From NCBI GenBank assembly GCA_025964895.1, contig JAOPXY010000095.1, forward strand, positions 1-41,478: 41,478 nt of DNA. The letters are read 5' to 3'. This DNA is from Aeromicrobium sp. (GTDB taxonomy: Bacteria > Actinomycetota > Actinomycetes > Propionibacteriales > Nocardioidaceae). Within the stretch, counting starts at the first letter, position 1, and each line of letters begins with the position of its first letter. Below, piece after piece: positions 1-9,910 of the stretch. The notes beneath the pieces are model-generated. The model did not search any database and was not told where the DNA came from. It saw only the letters and a program-made list of their open reading frames with translations. Made by a program: the position numbers and the translations under genes.

Positions 1-434
1 GCCCGCGACCCGCGATCATCGCCGCGGCCGCCATGGCCGTCTCCGCTGGCCTGACCGTCGCAGTCAAGACGACATTCGGTCGTGCCCGACCGGGCGCCAC
101 GGACCGGCTCGGCCCATTCGACAGCACGTACTCCTTCCCTTCGGGCCACACGCTCAACTCCGCTGTGTTCCTCGGTCTGGTGTGCCTGCTGCTCGTCCCA
201 CTCCTGTCCAAGCGGCGCGCACGACTCGGCGCCTACGGGCTCGCCGTGGCGTTGGCCGTCGGCGTCGGCGGTAGCCGCATCTACCTCGGGTACCACTGGA
301 CGACCGACGTGCTGGCCTCCTGGACCATCGCGACGATGCTGCTCACCGTCGTGCACGTCGTCAACCGGCACCTGACAAGACGTGCGCGGCAGTCAGGCAA
401 CGTGCAGGTCGACCGGGCCACGGTGGACTCATGA
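1..434 (+). CDS. PAP2-family phosphatase, 5' end outside window
   Basis: Membrane-associated phosphatase of the PAP2 (type 2 phosphatidic acid phosphatase) superfamily, which removes phosphate from lipid phosphates or prenyl diphosphates. The frame is open from base 3, so the gene begins upstream; the Met at 33 is internal. Numbering from that Met, all three family motifs are present: KTTFGRARP at residues 12-20, PSGH at 36-39 with the catalytic His39, and SRIYLGYHWTTD at 81-92 with Arg82, His88 and Asp92. Hydrophobic segments surround them. The stop overlaps the start of the DedA gene as ATGA, so the two are probably co-translated. A DedA protein and a broken uppP follow, which suggests a lipid-carrier or envelope-phosphate theme. 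The exact substrate cannot be read from the sequence. Confidence 0.88.
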   Translation, partial: PRPAIIAAAAMAVSAGLTVAVKTTFGRARPGATDRLGPFDSTYSFPSGHTLNSAVFLGLVCLLLVPLLSKRRARLGAYGLAVALAVGVGGSRIYLGYHWTTDVLASWTIATMLLTVVHVVNRHLTRRARQSGNVQVDRATVDS

Positions 435-1072
435 TCTCGACCTTCACGCCTCTGCTCTACTCGCTCGGCCCGGCAGCGCTCTTGCTCGTGATGGCCATCG
501 TCTTCGTCGAGAGCGGACTGCTCATCGGCTTCTTCCTGCCCGGCGACTCCCTGCTCTTTCTCGCCGGAGCCCTCGTGGCCTCGAACGTCATCAACCTGCC
601 CATCTGGGTCCTCGCGATCGGCGTCTTCGTCGCAGCAGTGGCCGGTGACCAGGTCGGCTACCTGATCGGGCGCCATTTCGGACCCCGGCTCTTCTCCCGT
701 CCTGACTCCCGCGTCTTCTCACAGGCCAACGCCGACCGTGCCCAGCACTTCTTCGACCACTACGGGCCGAAGGCCGTCATCCTGGCCCGCTTCATCCCGG
801 TGGTGCGGACGTTCGTGCCCGCGACCGCCGGGGTCGGCCGCATGGACCGACGACGCTTCACGATCTACAACCTCATCGGCGCGTCCCTATGGTCGATTGG
901 CATCGTCGCCGCCGGCTACTTCTTCGGTGGCATCCCCTTCGTCGCCCACCACATCGAGCTGATCACGATCGGGCTAGCCGCGTTCTCCATCGTTCCGGCC
1001 GTCATCGCCTACTGGCGCAACCGCTCGGCCCGTGACGACCAGGCCGAGGCGGCCATGAACGCGGCGCCGTGA
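431..1072 (+). CDS. DedA family (VTT domain) membrane protein
   Basis: Integral membrane protein of the DedA/VTT (SNARE-associated) family. Some members flip undecaprenyl phosphate or phospholipids across the inner membrane. The 213 residues match the family's usual size. Visible hallmarks are an N-terminal hydrophobic stretch with [17 protein letters not shown] at about 28-44, the [13 protein letters not shown] block at about 72-84, and the [20 protein letters not shown] block at about 117-136 with the conserved F-x-P-x-x-R-x-x-x-P pattern. The start overlaps the PAP2 stop by four bases, and the stop overlaps the broken uppP start. A lipid-carrier recycling role fits a PAP2-DedA-UppP trio, but that is inference. 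Confidence 0.9.
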   Translation: MISTFTPLLYSLGPAALLLVMAIVFVESGLLIGFFLPGDSLLFLAGALVASNVINLPIWVLAIGVFVAAVAGDQVGYLIGRHFGPRLFSRPDSRVFSQANADRAQHFFDHYGPKAVILARFIPVVRTFVPATAGVGRMDRRRFTIYNLIGASLWSIGIVAAGYFFGGIPFVAHHIELITIGLAAFSIVPAVIAYWRNRSARDDQAEAAMNAAP

Positions 1073-1712
1073 ACTACCTGGACGCAACTGTCCTCGGCAT
1101 CGTCGAGGGCCTCACCGAGTTCCTGCCGGTCTCCAGCACCGGCCACCTGATGATCGCCGAGAAGGCACTCGGTCTCCCCATCGACGATCGCGGTGTCGGG
1201 GCCTACACCGCAGTCATCCAGATGGGCGCGATCGCTGCCGTCCTGGTCTACTTGTAGAAGGACACCGCGCGCATCGCGGGCGCCTGGTTCGGTGGCATCA
1301 CCACATTTGACCGGCGTGCCGACGCCGACTACCGCATGGGCTGGTTCGTCATCGTCGGCTCGATACCCGTCGGTGTCGTCGGCTTCGCCGCCCAGTCACT
1401 CATCACCGGCTCGCTCAAGAGCCTGTGGGTCGTCGGGCAGCACTGGTCGCGTGGAGCGCCGTCCTGCTGTACGCAGATCGGTCTGCCGCCCAGTCGCGCG
1501 ACGAGTCCGAGCTGACGTTGCGAGACGCCGTCACGATGGGACTCGTCCAGTGCGCGGCACTGGTGCCCGGCGTCTCCCGCTCCGGAGCCACGATCTGCAG
1601 GTCTCCTGCGCGGTCTCGACCGGGTCGCCGCGACCCGGATGGCGTTCGTCCTCGGGATCCCGTCACTGACCGCCGCCGGTCTCTACGAGCTCAAGACGTC
1701 TCCGGCATCGGA
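1069..1712 (+). pseudogene. uppP: Undecaprenyl-diphosphatase (UppP/BacA), broken
   Basis: An intact UppP would dephosphorylate undecaprenyl diphosphate at the membrane for cell-wall carrier recycling. The N-terminus is clear ([14 protein letters not shown] at residues 13-26), but an in-frame TAG at 1255-1257 stops it after 62 residues. The same frame continues with recognisable sequence to about 1435. Similarity then moves to another frame, which carries the LVPGVSRSGATI motif up to about 1600, and returns to the first frame for MAFVLGIPSLTAAGLYELK at 1639-1695. Similarity ends near 1700, so the C-terminal third is missing. One nonsense mutation, two frameshifts and a truncation make this a decayed gene unless the assembly is faulty. 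The start overlaps the dedA stop by four bases. Confidence 0.85.
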
Positions 1713-1782
1713 GCGGGTCCCGCCGTCGTCGGCTGTGCTGAAGACTCTGGCCCGACGCGCACAGGGTCGGTTGCCTGCCCTC

Positions 1783-2769
1783 ATGTCGATTTTCCCCGAA
1801 GATCCCGTCACCTCCCGTCGCAGCCTGTTCGCGCTGGCGGCCGGCGGCACCCTGCTCGCGGACTGCGGCAGCTCCGGCAGTGACTCCGGCGTCCCCGGAG
1901 CATCGACGGAGGACTCGGCACGATCGACGTCCCCGTGAATCCCGAGCGCGTCGTGTCGGTCGGCCAGTACCGCGACACCGACGCCGCCGTCGCCCTCGGC
2001 GTCGTCCCGCTCATCAGTCCCGATCTCAGCGGCTTCATCCCCGGCGGGATCTCGCCGTGGGTCAAGCAGGCATTGGACGACAAGAAGCTCAACATCGTGC
2101 AAGTCGACGAGCTGCCGTACGAGGACATCCTCGGCCTGCACCCTGACCCGATTCTCGCCATGGACCGCAGCGCGCTGAAGGACGAGTACTCGAGGCTCTC
2201 CAAGATCGCACCCACGATGTCGTGGGACGAGGGCTACAACATCGACGACTGGCGCACCACGACCACCCGCATCGGCGAAGCACTCGGCAGGCAGAGCGAG
2301 GCCGCTCGCCAGATCGCGATGACTGACCAGGCGATCGACCAGGCCAAGAAGGCCAACCCCGAGTTCGAGGGTACTGACCTTCTCGCTCGGGCCCGTGCAG
2401 CCCGACGGCACCGTCACCGCCATCAACAGCACGAAGGATGCCTCTGCCGAATTCATGGCTCCGATCGGCCTGGTCCTCTCGGCCTCGGTGACCGACCCGC
2501 CCGACGCCGCGTTCCATGGCCGGGCGCTCGTCAGCGCGGAGAATCTCGACCTGATCGATGCCGATGTCGTCCTGCTGACCTACAACTCCCCAGAGGCACA
2601 AACCGAGATTGAGGCGAACGCCGTGTTCAACACCATCCCGGCCGTGAAGCGCGGCGCCTACGTGGCACTGGACCTTCCCACCGCGTTGGCCATCGCGTTC
2701 CCGTCCGCACTCAGCATCCGCTATGGACTTGAGCAGATAGTCCCGAAGATTCGTGCCGCCATCGCTTGA
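1783..2769 (+). pseudogene. Iron-siderophore ABC transporter binding lipoprotein, broken
   Basis: Remnant of a periplasmic-type binding protein of the FepB/FhuD class, which captures ferric siderophores outside the membrane for an ABC importer. The candidate start at 1783 gives a twin-arginine-like, lipoprotein-like leader (SRRSLFALAAGGTLLADC) that ends at 1938. The body continues in another frame from about 1890: TIDVPVNPERVVSVGQY, then a long domain to about 2375. The last third (LTFSLGPVQPDGTVTAINS onward) lies in the first frame again up to the stop at 2767-2769. At least two frameshifts are therefore needed. No permease or ATPase partner is nearby, but efeU and FetB pieces follow, so the setting is iron transport. 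Confidence 0.82.
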
Positions 2770-2789
2770 CGACCTGACCTTGGATTGAA

Positions 2790-3608
2790 TCATGCCGAGA
2801 TCGGCTTGCCTGACGTCGACTGCGGACGGAGGTACAGGGCGAGCACCGGGATGATGAACGCCAACCACGCTCCGACCTGGAGCCACGAGGGGTTCGGCTG
2901 GAAGTTGATCGTGCCCTTCAAGAAGGTGCCGTACCAGCTGTCGGGAGGGATGACCGAGGTGACGTCGAACGCCAGCGAGCTCACACCCGGCAGGACTCTC
3001 GCCTCCTGCAGGTCGAACACGCCGTACGCAAGCACACCGGCCGCCACCACGATGAGCAGCGCCCCAGTGACCGTGAAGAACTGGCTCAGGTTGATCTTGA
3101 GCGCGCCGCGGTAGATCAGGTAGCCGAGGATCACGGAGATGACGAGCCCCAGGGTGGCGCCGACGAACGGACCCGGCGTGTAGGCGCCGGTCACGGTCGA
3201 CCACATGATCGCCGCCGTTTCGAGGCCCTCACGTCCGACCGTCAGGAACGCGACGGTCACAAGGGCCGCCGGGCCCAATGACACCGCCTTCTCCATCTCG
3301 CCCTCCAGCTCGCGTTTCAGGGTGCGGGCGGTGCGACGCATCCAGAAGATCATCCAGGTGACCAATGCGGCGGCGAGGACTGAGAGGACGCCGCCGGTGA
3401 TCTCTTGAGCGCGAAAAGGGAGCTGGTCGAACGCGGCAGTCACCACCGCGAAGACCGTAACGACGAGGGCGAGTGCGGCCCCCACGCCGATCCAGATGTA
3501 CTTCAGCTCGGAGCGGCGGTCGGTCTTGACGAGGTAGGCGATCAGGATGCTGACGACGAGACTGGCCTCGAGGCCCTCACGCAGGCCGATGAGCAGGTTG
3601 GCGAACAT
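2790..3608 (-). CDS. efeU: FTR1-family high-affinity iron permease EfeU
   Basis: Polytopic membrane iron permease of the FTR1/EfeU family, which moves oxidised iron across the membrane. It has 272 residues from the ATG at 3608. The frame is open further upstream, but that extension has no membrane or family character, and residue 1 (MFANLLIGLREGLEAS) aligns with the usual family start. Both REGLE iron-binding motifs are present, at residues 10-14 and 126-130, with about seven hydrophobic segments. The usual efeO and efeB partners are absent from the window, so either another oxidase system serves it or it stands alone. A DtxR/IdeR-like site lies 16-34 bases upstream. Unlike its neighbours it shows no lesion. 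Confidence 0.9.
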   Translation of the reverse strand: MFANLLIGLREGLEASLVVSILIAYLVKTDRRSELKYIWIGVGAALALVVTVFAVVTAAFDQLPFRAQEITGGVLSVLAAALVTWMIFWMRRTARTLKRELEGEMEKAVSLGPAALVTVAFLTVGREGLETAAIMWSTVTGAYTPGPFVGATLGLVISVILGYLIYRGALKINLSQFFTVTGALLIVVAAGVLAYGVFDLQEARVLPGVSSLAFDVTSVIPPDSWYGTFLKGTINFQPNPSWLQVGAWLAFIIPVLALYLRPQSTSGKPISA

Positions 3609-3623
3609 ACGACCGACCCTAGA

Positions 3624-3642
3624 TGAGGTAAGCCTTGCTTGG
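3624..3642 (-). promoter_or_regulatory. Candidate DtxR/IdeR iron box upstream of efeU
   Basis: Read on the minus strand, this 19-mer matches the DtxR/IdeR consensus TTAGGTTAGGCTAACCTAA at 12 of 19 positions by hand alignment. The central AAGGCTTACCT is the best-conserved part. It lies 16-34 bases upstream of the efeU start, where a bound repressor would block transcription when iron is plentiful. The function is inferred from sequence and context only. Confidence 0.5.
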
Positions 3643-3650
3643 CGGCTCTG

Positions 3651-3671
3651 AACCTGACTGCAACCTGACTG
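3651..3671. repeat. 10-bp direct repeat, one base apart
   Basis: AACCTGACTG occurs at 3651-3660 and again at 3662-3671, exactly. It sits between the iron box and the fetB remnant, in the region shared by the two divergent promoters. It may be a small duplication or part of a regulatory site; there is no further evidence. Confidence 0.6.
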
Positions 3672-3740
3672 ACGAAGATCCTTGGCACCTGGGACCGTGC
3701 ACCCCGCCGCAACCACACGTCTTTGAAGGAGACTGCAGGC

Positions 3741-3990
3741 ATGAGCAGCACAGGACTCGACCGGACGTGCACTCATCCCCGCCATCGACCAGACCCGTAG
3801 CGCGGGGCTCGTCACCCTTCCGGGAGCGTTCGTCGGTCTGCTGCTGGGCGGCGCGTCACCCGCCGAGGCAGCGGAGGTGCAGCTGCTTGTGCTGGCCGGC
3901 CTGCTCGCCGCCGAGACGGTCGCGGCCGTCCTCACGGCCCGGCTGCTCGGCGGCTGGCTCGGGACCACCCGACCGGAGCTGGTTGAGTAA
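3741..3990 (+). pseudogene. Deletion remnant of a FetB-type permease
   Basis: A good ribosome binding site (AAGGAG) precedes ATG 3741, and the first codons (MSS) match the start of the intact fetB at 8061. Within about 25 bases the sequence jumps to the last ~73 codons of the same gene, in another frame, ending at TAA 3988-3990. This implies an internal deletion of roughly 500 bp plus a frameshift. Over the shared last 207 coding bases I count about 34 differences from the intact copy (about 84% identity), yet only about five of 69 residues differ. The two copies therefore diverged under protein-level selection before this one broke. Confidence 0.85.
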
Positions 3991-4035
3991 TTTGGTGCCG
4001 TCTTGAGAGATTTGCAGTAGCCGGCTCCGGTCCTC

Positions 4036-4057
4036 GAGATTCCGCAGAGATTCCGCA
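4036..4057. repeat. Exact 11-bp tandem duplication
   Basis: GAGATTCCGCA occurs twice head to tail (4036-4046 and 4047-4057). It lies in the non-coding, comparatively AT-rich stretch 3991-4320 between the fetB remnant and the mobile-element remnant. No gene is visible in that stretch. It may be a replication-slippage scar or part of an attachment region. Confidence 0.7.
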
Positions 4058-4320
4058 GGAGAATCGAAAGAGACCGAAACCGACCAACCGGATCAAGTAG
4101 CGAACTCATTGCCATTTCAATGAATCAACGGCTCCCAATCACGGCCGAAACTCCTTCGACTGTTCGAGCTGTACTACGGCATCTAAATCGAGGGGCTGAA
4201 ACCCGCCCTGACCTGCACCAAAGCGCAGCCCTCGTTGAGACTTCCCCCGGGATTCCCCCAGCGGGGGCTGCTTGCGTGTGCACGGTTGCGTCCTCGCTGA
4301 CCCTTCGGACGGTCCCGGTC

Positions 4321-4643
4321 ATGAACATCGACCTGAACTCACCCATCTGGACCATCGAGCACGTCGCAGCGGCCTTCTACGTGAGCAGCGACCGTGCGCA
4401 CAAGCACTCCTACTCCCCCGGCTTGCCCGCCCCGCGGAATGGCTTCTCCCGGAACCTGTGGCTCCGGGAGAAGGTCCTCGCGTGGTTCGCAGGGCTACCG
4501 CCCGCCGACCGTAGCTGCTCGAAGCGCCAGCAGCACGCCTCTGCCGCAGAGGGTCGAACGACCTTCCTGCCGTCCCGTCCATGTCGCCCTTGGTGCGCCG
4601 TCCGAAGTCGTACGCCCCGAAGACCAAGGCGGGCGCGTGGTGA
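4321..4643 (+). pseudogene. Helix-turn-helix excisionase-like protein, frameshifted
   Basis: The reading frame from ATG 4321 gives an N-terminus of the small HTH/excisionase type: IWTIEHVAAAFYVSSDRA, then a wing-like section ending in LWLREKVLAWFAG (to about residue 59). Such proteins bind DNA and often control excision of integrated elements. Beyond about 4510 the frame turns into arginine/proline-rich shadow sequence. In another frame a lysine-rich tail (MSPLVRRPKSYAPKTKAGAW, 4581-4640) ends at TGA 4641-4643. If these belong together, the gene has one frameshift and its stop overlapped the GTG start of the integrase remnant at 4640, the usual excisionase-integrase coupling. The family assignment is by pattern only. 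Confidence 0.6.
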
Positions 4644-5542
4644 CGAGCAAGCGCAACCAGCCGGAGGAGTTCGTCGGTGACGTCGCGGTGTACACGCCGC
4701 GCGACCCCATGAAAAACCCCTACTTCAGACTGAAGTGGACCGAACCTGACGGGCGCCCCGCGACACATCCGGCGGCAAGGACCTGGACGGAGCGCGTTGG
4801 TAAGCAGGCGTCAGCCCCTTCACCGACCAGCCCTGGAAGGACTCGTAGAAGAGGCAGTTGGTGAGGACGCTGTACCGCTCCATTCGCGGCCACGAGACGG
4901 TACGCGCCATGGATGTAGATCGCGCCAGACTCGACATTATGCGCGCGCAGGGCGAAACGAAGAACATGGTTCGCAGCAACACGGGCGCACTGCGCGGGCT
5001 GCTCGTCTGGGGCTACCAGGCCTACGGGACCTACTTCACAGGACGCAGGCGGAGCTGCTTCCCGAAGGCTGCTCGATGCCGAGTCCCTCCATCAAGGGAA
5101 CAGCCATGCCAAGGCGGAAGAAGCGTGCCCGCAAGAGCGGAGACTCCGGGGAGTTGATCCGGCCCGAAGACGCCCCGACCGTCGGCAGGTTCCCGTTCTG
5201 GGCGAGCAGCTTGACCTGCGTTGCCCGCTCTGGGGATGCCTCGCCGTCGAGCTAGCCGCCAACAGTGGACTGCGGTGGGGAAAGCAGTTCCAGCTCACAG
5301 TCGAGGACGTTCACCTGGACGGCTGTTCCGAAAGCCAGATGTCGCACGTCCACGTGGACTAGCAGATCTGCTCCGGTAAGAGAGCCGGGAGCGACCGTCG
5401 CGCTCTCCCGAAGGGAGACAAGACGCGGCTCGCACCGGTGGCGACCCTGTCATTCACCGGGTTTGCCCTGAAGGACGCACTCAGGAAGCAGGTCGCCCCT
5501 GCGCGCTTCGAGCGGGCTCAAGGGACCAATCCCCAAGGCTGA
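4640..5542 (+). pseudogene. Tyrosine recombinase/integrase, degenerate and truncated
   Basis: Remnant of a phage/ICE-type tyrosine integrase, which would insert and excise DNA. From GTG 4640 the N-terminal domain reads GDVAVYTPRDPMKNPYFRLKW and then loses frame at about 4755. Core-binding sequence resumes in a second frame at about 4930-5040 (RSNTGALRGLLVWGYQAYG), moves to a third at about 5040-5190 (TQAELLPEGCSMPSPSIKG), and moves again by 5263. There the catalytic-domain motif NSGLRWGKQFQLT contains the first catalytic Arg. An in-frame TAG stands at 5360-5362. The last part ends at TGA 5540-5542, before the HxxR and catalytic Tyr boxes. The enzyme must be inactive, and it marks an old integration event. 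Confidence 0.75.
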
Positions 5543-5583
5543 CAGGGCCCCACGCTCCGCGAACCCGACGTAACGTCGAAGCC

Positions 5584-6524
5584 ATGAGCGAACACGACCC
5601 CCGCGCGGCGCACCGGACCGAGATCCGTGAGTTCCTCACGTCCCGGCGCGCCCGCATCACACCCGACCAGGCCGGCCTGCCCGCCTACGGCGGCAACCGC
5701 CGCGTCAAGGGCCTGCGTCGCGAGGAGGTCGCGATGCTGCCGGGCGTCTCGGCGGACTACTACGTCCGGATGGAGCGCGGCGGCCTGTCCGGCGCGTCGG
5801 ACAGCGTCCTGGACGGACTCGCCACCGCACTCCAGCTCGACGAGGCCGAGCGCGACCACCTCTTCGCGCTGGCCCGCGCCTCCGGCCCGGGCCGGACGCG
5901 ACGCAAGCCCACGGCCAGGACGGTGCGGCCCGCGGTCCAGCAGGTCCTCGACGCGATGTCGGACGCACCTTCCTGGGTGCGCAACGGCCGCCACGACACC
6001 ATCGCGATGAACCCGCTCGCCGCCGCCCTGTACTCACCCGTGCTCGATTCCCCCGTCGCAGGCCGATCCGGACGGCGATCTGCGAACACGACGCGCTTCG
6101 TCTACCTCGACCCCGCCGCCCGCGACTTCTTCGTCGACTTCGACACCATCGCCAAGGATGCCGCAGCTATGCACCGGCTCGAGGCCGGCCGCAACCCCCA
6201 CGACCGCGAGCTCATCGCCCTCGTCGGCGAGCTGTCGACGCAGAGCGAGCTGTTCCGCCAGCGGTGGGCGTCACAGGACGTAAAGTTCCACCGCAGCGGC
6301 ACCAAGCGCCTGCGGCACCCCGCCGTCGGGCAGCTCGACCTCGACTTCGAGGCCATGGACCTGCCGTCCGAGCCCGAGCTGAGGCTCAACGTGTACACCC
6401 CCCTCATGGCTCGCCCACCTCGGACGGACTGCGTCTCCTCGCCAGTTGGGCCGCCAGCCGCGAGACGTCCACCGACCAGTCTGACACCGCCCGCGCGGGT
6501 CAACCCACCGACTAGGAGCACCTC

Positions 6525-6534
<10 letters not shown>
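5584..6534 (+). CDS. XRE-family HTH regulator with MmyB-like domain, altered C-terminus
   Basis: DNA-binding regulator of 316 residues. An N-terminal XRE helix-turn-helix (about 12-85, with the GLRREEVAMLPGVSADYYVRME pattern of this subfamily) is followed by an MmyB-like ligand-binding domain (about 110-270, ending LDLDFEAMDLPSEPELRLNVYTP). After YTP, near 6400, the expected C-terminal sequence (GSPTSDGLRLLASWAA) lies in another frame ending at TAG 6513-6515. The real frame runs into proline-rich sequence and stops at 6534. A one-base indel in the C-rich stretch at about 6397-6410 explains this. The altered tail may still be tolerated because the core domain is complete. The gene leads a cupin-aldo/keto reductase run that it probably controls. 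Confidence 0.8.
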
Positions 6535-7968
<1,434 letters not shown>

Positions 7969-8060
7969 TGGCCTCGGATAGCGCGGACGGTTGATGAGCC
8001 ATCCCGCGCGGGAGAACCTGGTGGCCGTCCGTCAGCAACGCGATGGAGCAGACTTCAGCC

Positions 8061-8813
8061 ATGAGCAGCGTCGACCCCCTGCAGTCCGGCCTCGCCGTCG
8101 TGCTGCTGGTGGCGGTCGCGATGGCGACGTTGAGCGTCGCCGGCGTGCGGATCCACCGGGACGCCCTGGTGGCGATCGCGCGAGCGGCCGTTCAGCTGGT
8201 CGTCGTGGCCCTGGTCATCGCCTGGGTCTTCCGGCACCCTGAGGGCGCTGTGGTGTACCTCGGAGTCATGGTCGTCGCCGCGACTGCCACGTCCGTGCGT
8301 CGCATCCGATGCGGTTGGCGTTTGGCGCCGCAGGTCGGGCTGTCCATCGCGCTCGGCGCCGCGATCGCCGTCGGACTCGTGCTGGGCAGTGGGGCGTTGC
8401 GATTCAGCTCCGAGACCATCGTGCCGTTCGCCGCGCAGATCGTGGGCGGAGCGATGACCGTCACGTCTCTCACCGGCTCGAGACTCCGTGACGACGTCTC
8501 GCAGGACTGGTCGCAGGTCGAGGGCTGGCTGGCACTCGGCGCCACTCCTCGGCAGGCCGTCGCCGGATTCGGGCGGGTGGCCATCGCGAGGGCCCTGATC
8601 CCTGCCATCGACCAGACCCGCAGCGCCGGCCTCGTCACGCTGCCAGGTGCGTTCGTGGGTCTGCTGCTGGGCGGCGCATCTCCTGCGGAGGCCGCAGAGG
8701 TGCAGCTGCTCGTCCTGGCCGGGCTGCTCGCCGCCGAGACGGTGGCCGCGGTGCTCATCGGTCGTCTCCTCTCCGGCTGGCTCGGCACCACCCGACCGGA
8801 ACTGCTCGACTGA
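8061..8813 (+). CDS. fetB: FetB-type (UPF0014) ABC permease
   Basis: Membrane permease of the UPF0014 family, whose E. coli member FetB works with the ATPase FetA in iron export and oxidative-stress resistance. It has 250 residues with about seven hydrophobic segments. The family's conserved cytoplasmic block (GSRLRDDVSQDWSQVEGWLALGATPRQA) and the SAGLVTLPGAFVGLLLGG motif are present. I chose ATG 8061 over 8043 because the broken copy at 3741 begins with the same MSS after a strong ribosome site. No FetA ATPase gene is adjacent, which is unusual. The copy appears complete. The gene is convergent with the ABC importer operon. Confidence 0.87.
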   Translation: MSSVDPLQSGLAVVLLVAVAMATLSVAGVRIHRDALVAIARAAVQLVVVALVIAWVFRHPEGAVVYLGVMVVAATATSVRRIRCGWRLAPQVGLSIALGAAIAVGLVLGSGALRFSSETIVPFAAQIVGGAMTVTSLTGSRLRDDVSQDWSQVEGWLALGATPRQAVAGFGRVAIARALIPAIDQTRSAGLVTLPGAFVGLLLGGASPAEAAEVQLLVLAGLLAAETVAAVLIGRLLSGWLGTTRPELLD

Positions 8814-8843
8814 CCGGCTGCCAGGTGCTCGCGGTTCGACCGA

Positions 8844-9908
8844 TCAGGCGTCGCTGCTCGCGACCAGGACCGTCCGTGCAAGCAGCGAGACCGTGACGGC
8901 CGTCCCCACGGTGAGATCGGAGACGGTCGCAGCCGGCACCTGCGCGAGCAGCTCGACACCGCCGGCCTGACGGATCGTGATCCTGGAGTACGACCCCAGG
9001 AAGCTCAGGTGGACCACTGTCGACGTCGCCCCGGGGGCGGCCGCCACGGTGAGCTGCTCAGGACGCACGAGTGCGTCGCCCTGGCCTTCGGCGATCGACC
9101 CGTCGAGGGTCCCGACCCGGGATCCGAGCACGTCGGCCGTCCCCCCGGTGACCGTCGTCGGGACGCGGTTCATGAGTCCCACGAAGCCTGCGACGAAGGC
9201 GCTGGCCGGCCGCGAGTAGAGGACCTCCGGGGCATCGAGCTGCTCCAGCCGGCCCCTGTTCATGACGCCCACCCGGTCGGCGATCGCGAGGGCCTCCTCC
9301 TGGTCGTGAGTGACGAACAGCGTCGTCGTGCCGACCTCGAGTTGCACCCGGCGGATCTCGTCGCGCAGCTGAGCGCGCACCTTCGCGTCGAGCGCCGACA
9401 GCGGCTCGTCGAGCAGCAGCACCGACGGCTCGATCGCGAGGGCGCGGGCCAGCGCGACGCGCTGCTGCTGCCCGCCGGACATCTGGCTCGCGAACTTGTC
9501 CTTCTGGTCCGACAGCCCGACGAGCTCGAGCATCTCGATCGACCGGGTGCGACGTTGGCCGCCGTCCTGTCCGCGCAGCTTGAGGCCGAACTCGACGTTC
9601 TGCTGCGCTGTCATGTGCGGGAAGAGGCTGTATGCCTGGAACACCATGCCCATGTCGCGCTTGCTCGCCGGCAGCGTCGTGACGTCGTCACCGTCGACCA
9701 CGACCCGACCGGAGTCGGGCTCGTCGAGTCCGGCGACGATGCGCAGCGCCGTGGTCTTGCCGCACCCCGACGGACCGAGCAGCGCGACGAGCTCGCCCTG
9801 ACCCAGCGTGAGGGACAGCCCGTCGAGGGCCGGCACGCCGCCGAAACTGCGACGCAGCTCGTCGAGGCGGACCTCGAGCCCGGTGCGGGTGGCAGATGTC
9901 GTGACCAT
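8844..9908 (-). CDS. ABC importer ATP-binding subunit (PotA-like)
   Basis: Energises a binding-protein-dependent importer at the inner face of the membrane. It has 354 residues, starting at ATG 9908 just after the second permease stops. Motifs in order: Walker A GPSGCGKTT (45-53), Q-loop Gln91, signature SGGQQQR (144-150), Walker B LLLDEP (164-169), switch His201, and a C-terminal TOBE-type regulatory domain (about 280-350). Length and TOBE region match the PotA/FbpC/CysA group used for polyamines, ferric iron, thiamine or phosphonates. It is the last gene of a four-gene minus-strand operon (binding protein, permease, permease, ATPase). The substrate is uncertain. Confidence 0.93.
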   Translation of the reverse strand: MVTTSATRTGLEVRLDELRRSFGGVPALDGLSLTLGQGELVALLGPSGCGKTTALRIVAGLDEPDSGRVVVDGDDVTTLPASKRDMGMVFQAYSLFPHMTAQQNVEFGLKLRGQDGGQRRTRSIEMLELVGLSDQKDKFASQMSGGQQQRVALARALAIEPSVLLLDEPLSALDAKVRAQLRDEIRRVQLEVGTTTLFVTHDQEEALAIADRVGVMNRGRLEQLDAPEVLYSRPASAFVAGFVGLMNRVPTTVTGGTADVLGSRVGTLDGSIAEGQGDALVRPEQLTVAAAPGATSTVVHLSFLGSYSRITIRQAGGVELLAQVPAATVSDLTVGTAVTVSLLARTVLVASSDA

Positions 9909-9910
9909 GG

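Noticed and set aside
3405-4115. Upstream extension of efeU to a start at 4115 (441 residues)
   Set aside because: The extra N-terminus is non-conserved, crosses the iron box and the fetB remnant, and lacks membrane character. Met at 3608 matches the family start.
4200-4330. Possible tRNA or attachment tRNA near the integrase remnant
   Set aside because: I could not find a T-loop and acceptor stem pair; the short CCCCC/GGGGG hairpin at 4255-4267 is too weak.
8002-8013. 12-bp palindrome TCCCGCGCGGGA between the aldo/keto reductase and fetB
   Set aside because: No loop, and such GC palindromes are expected often by chance at this base composition; not strong enough to call a terminator.
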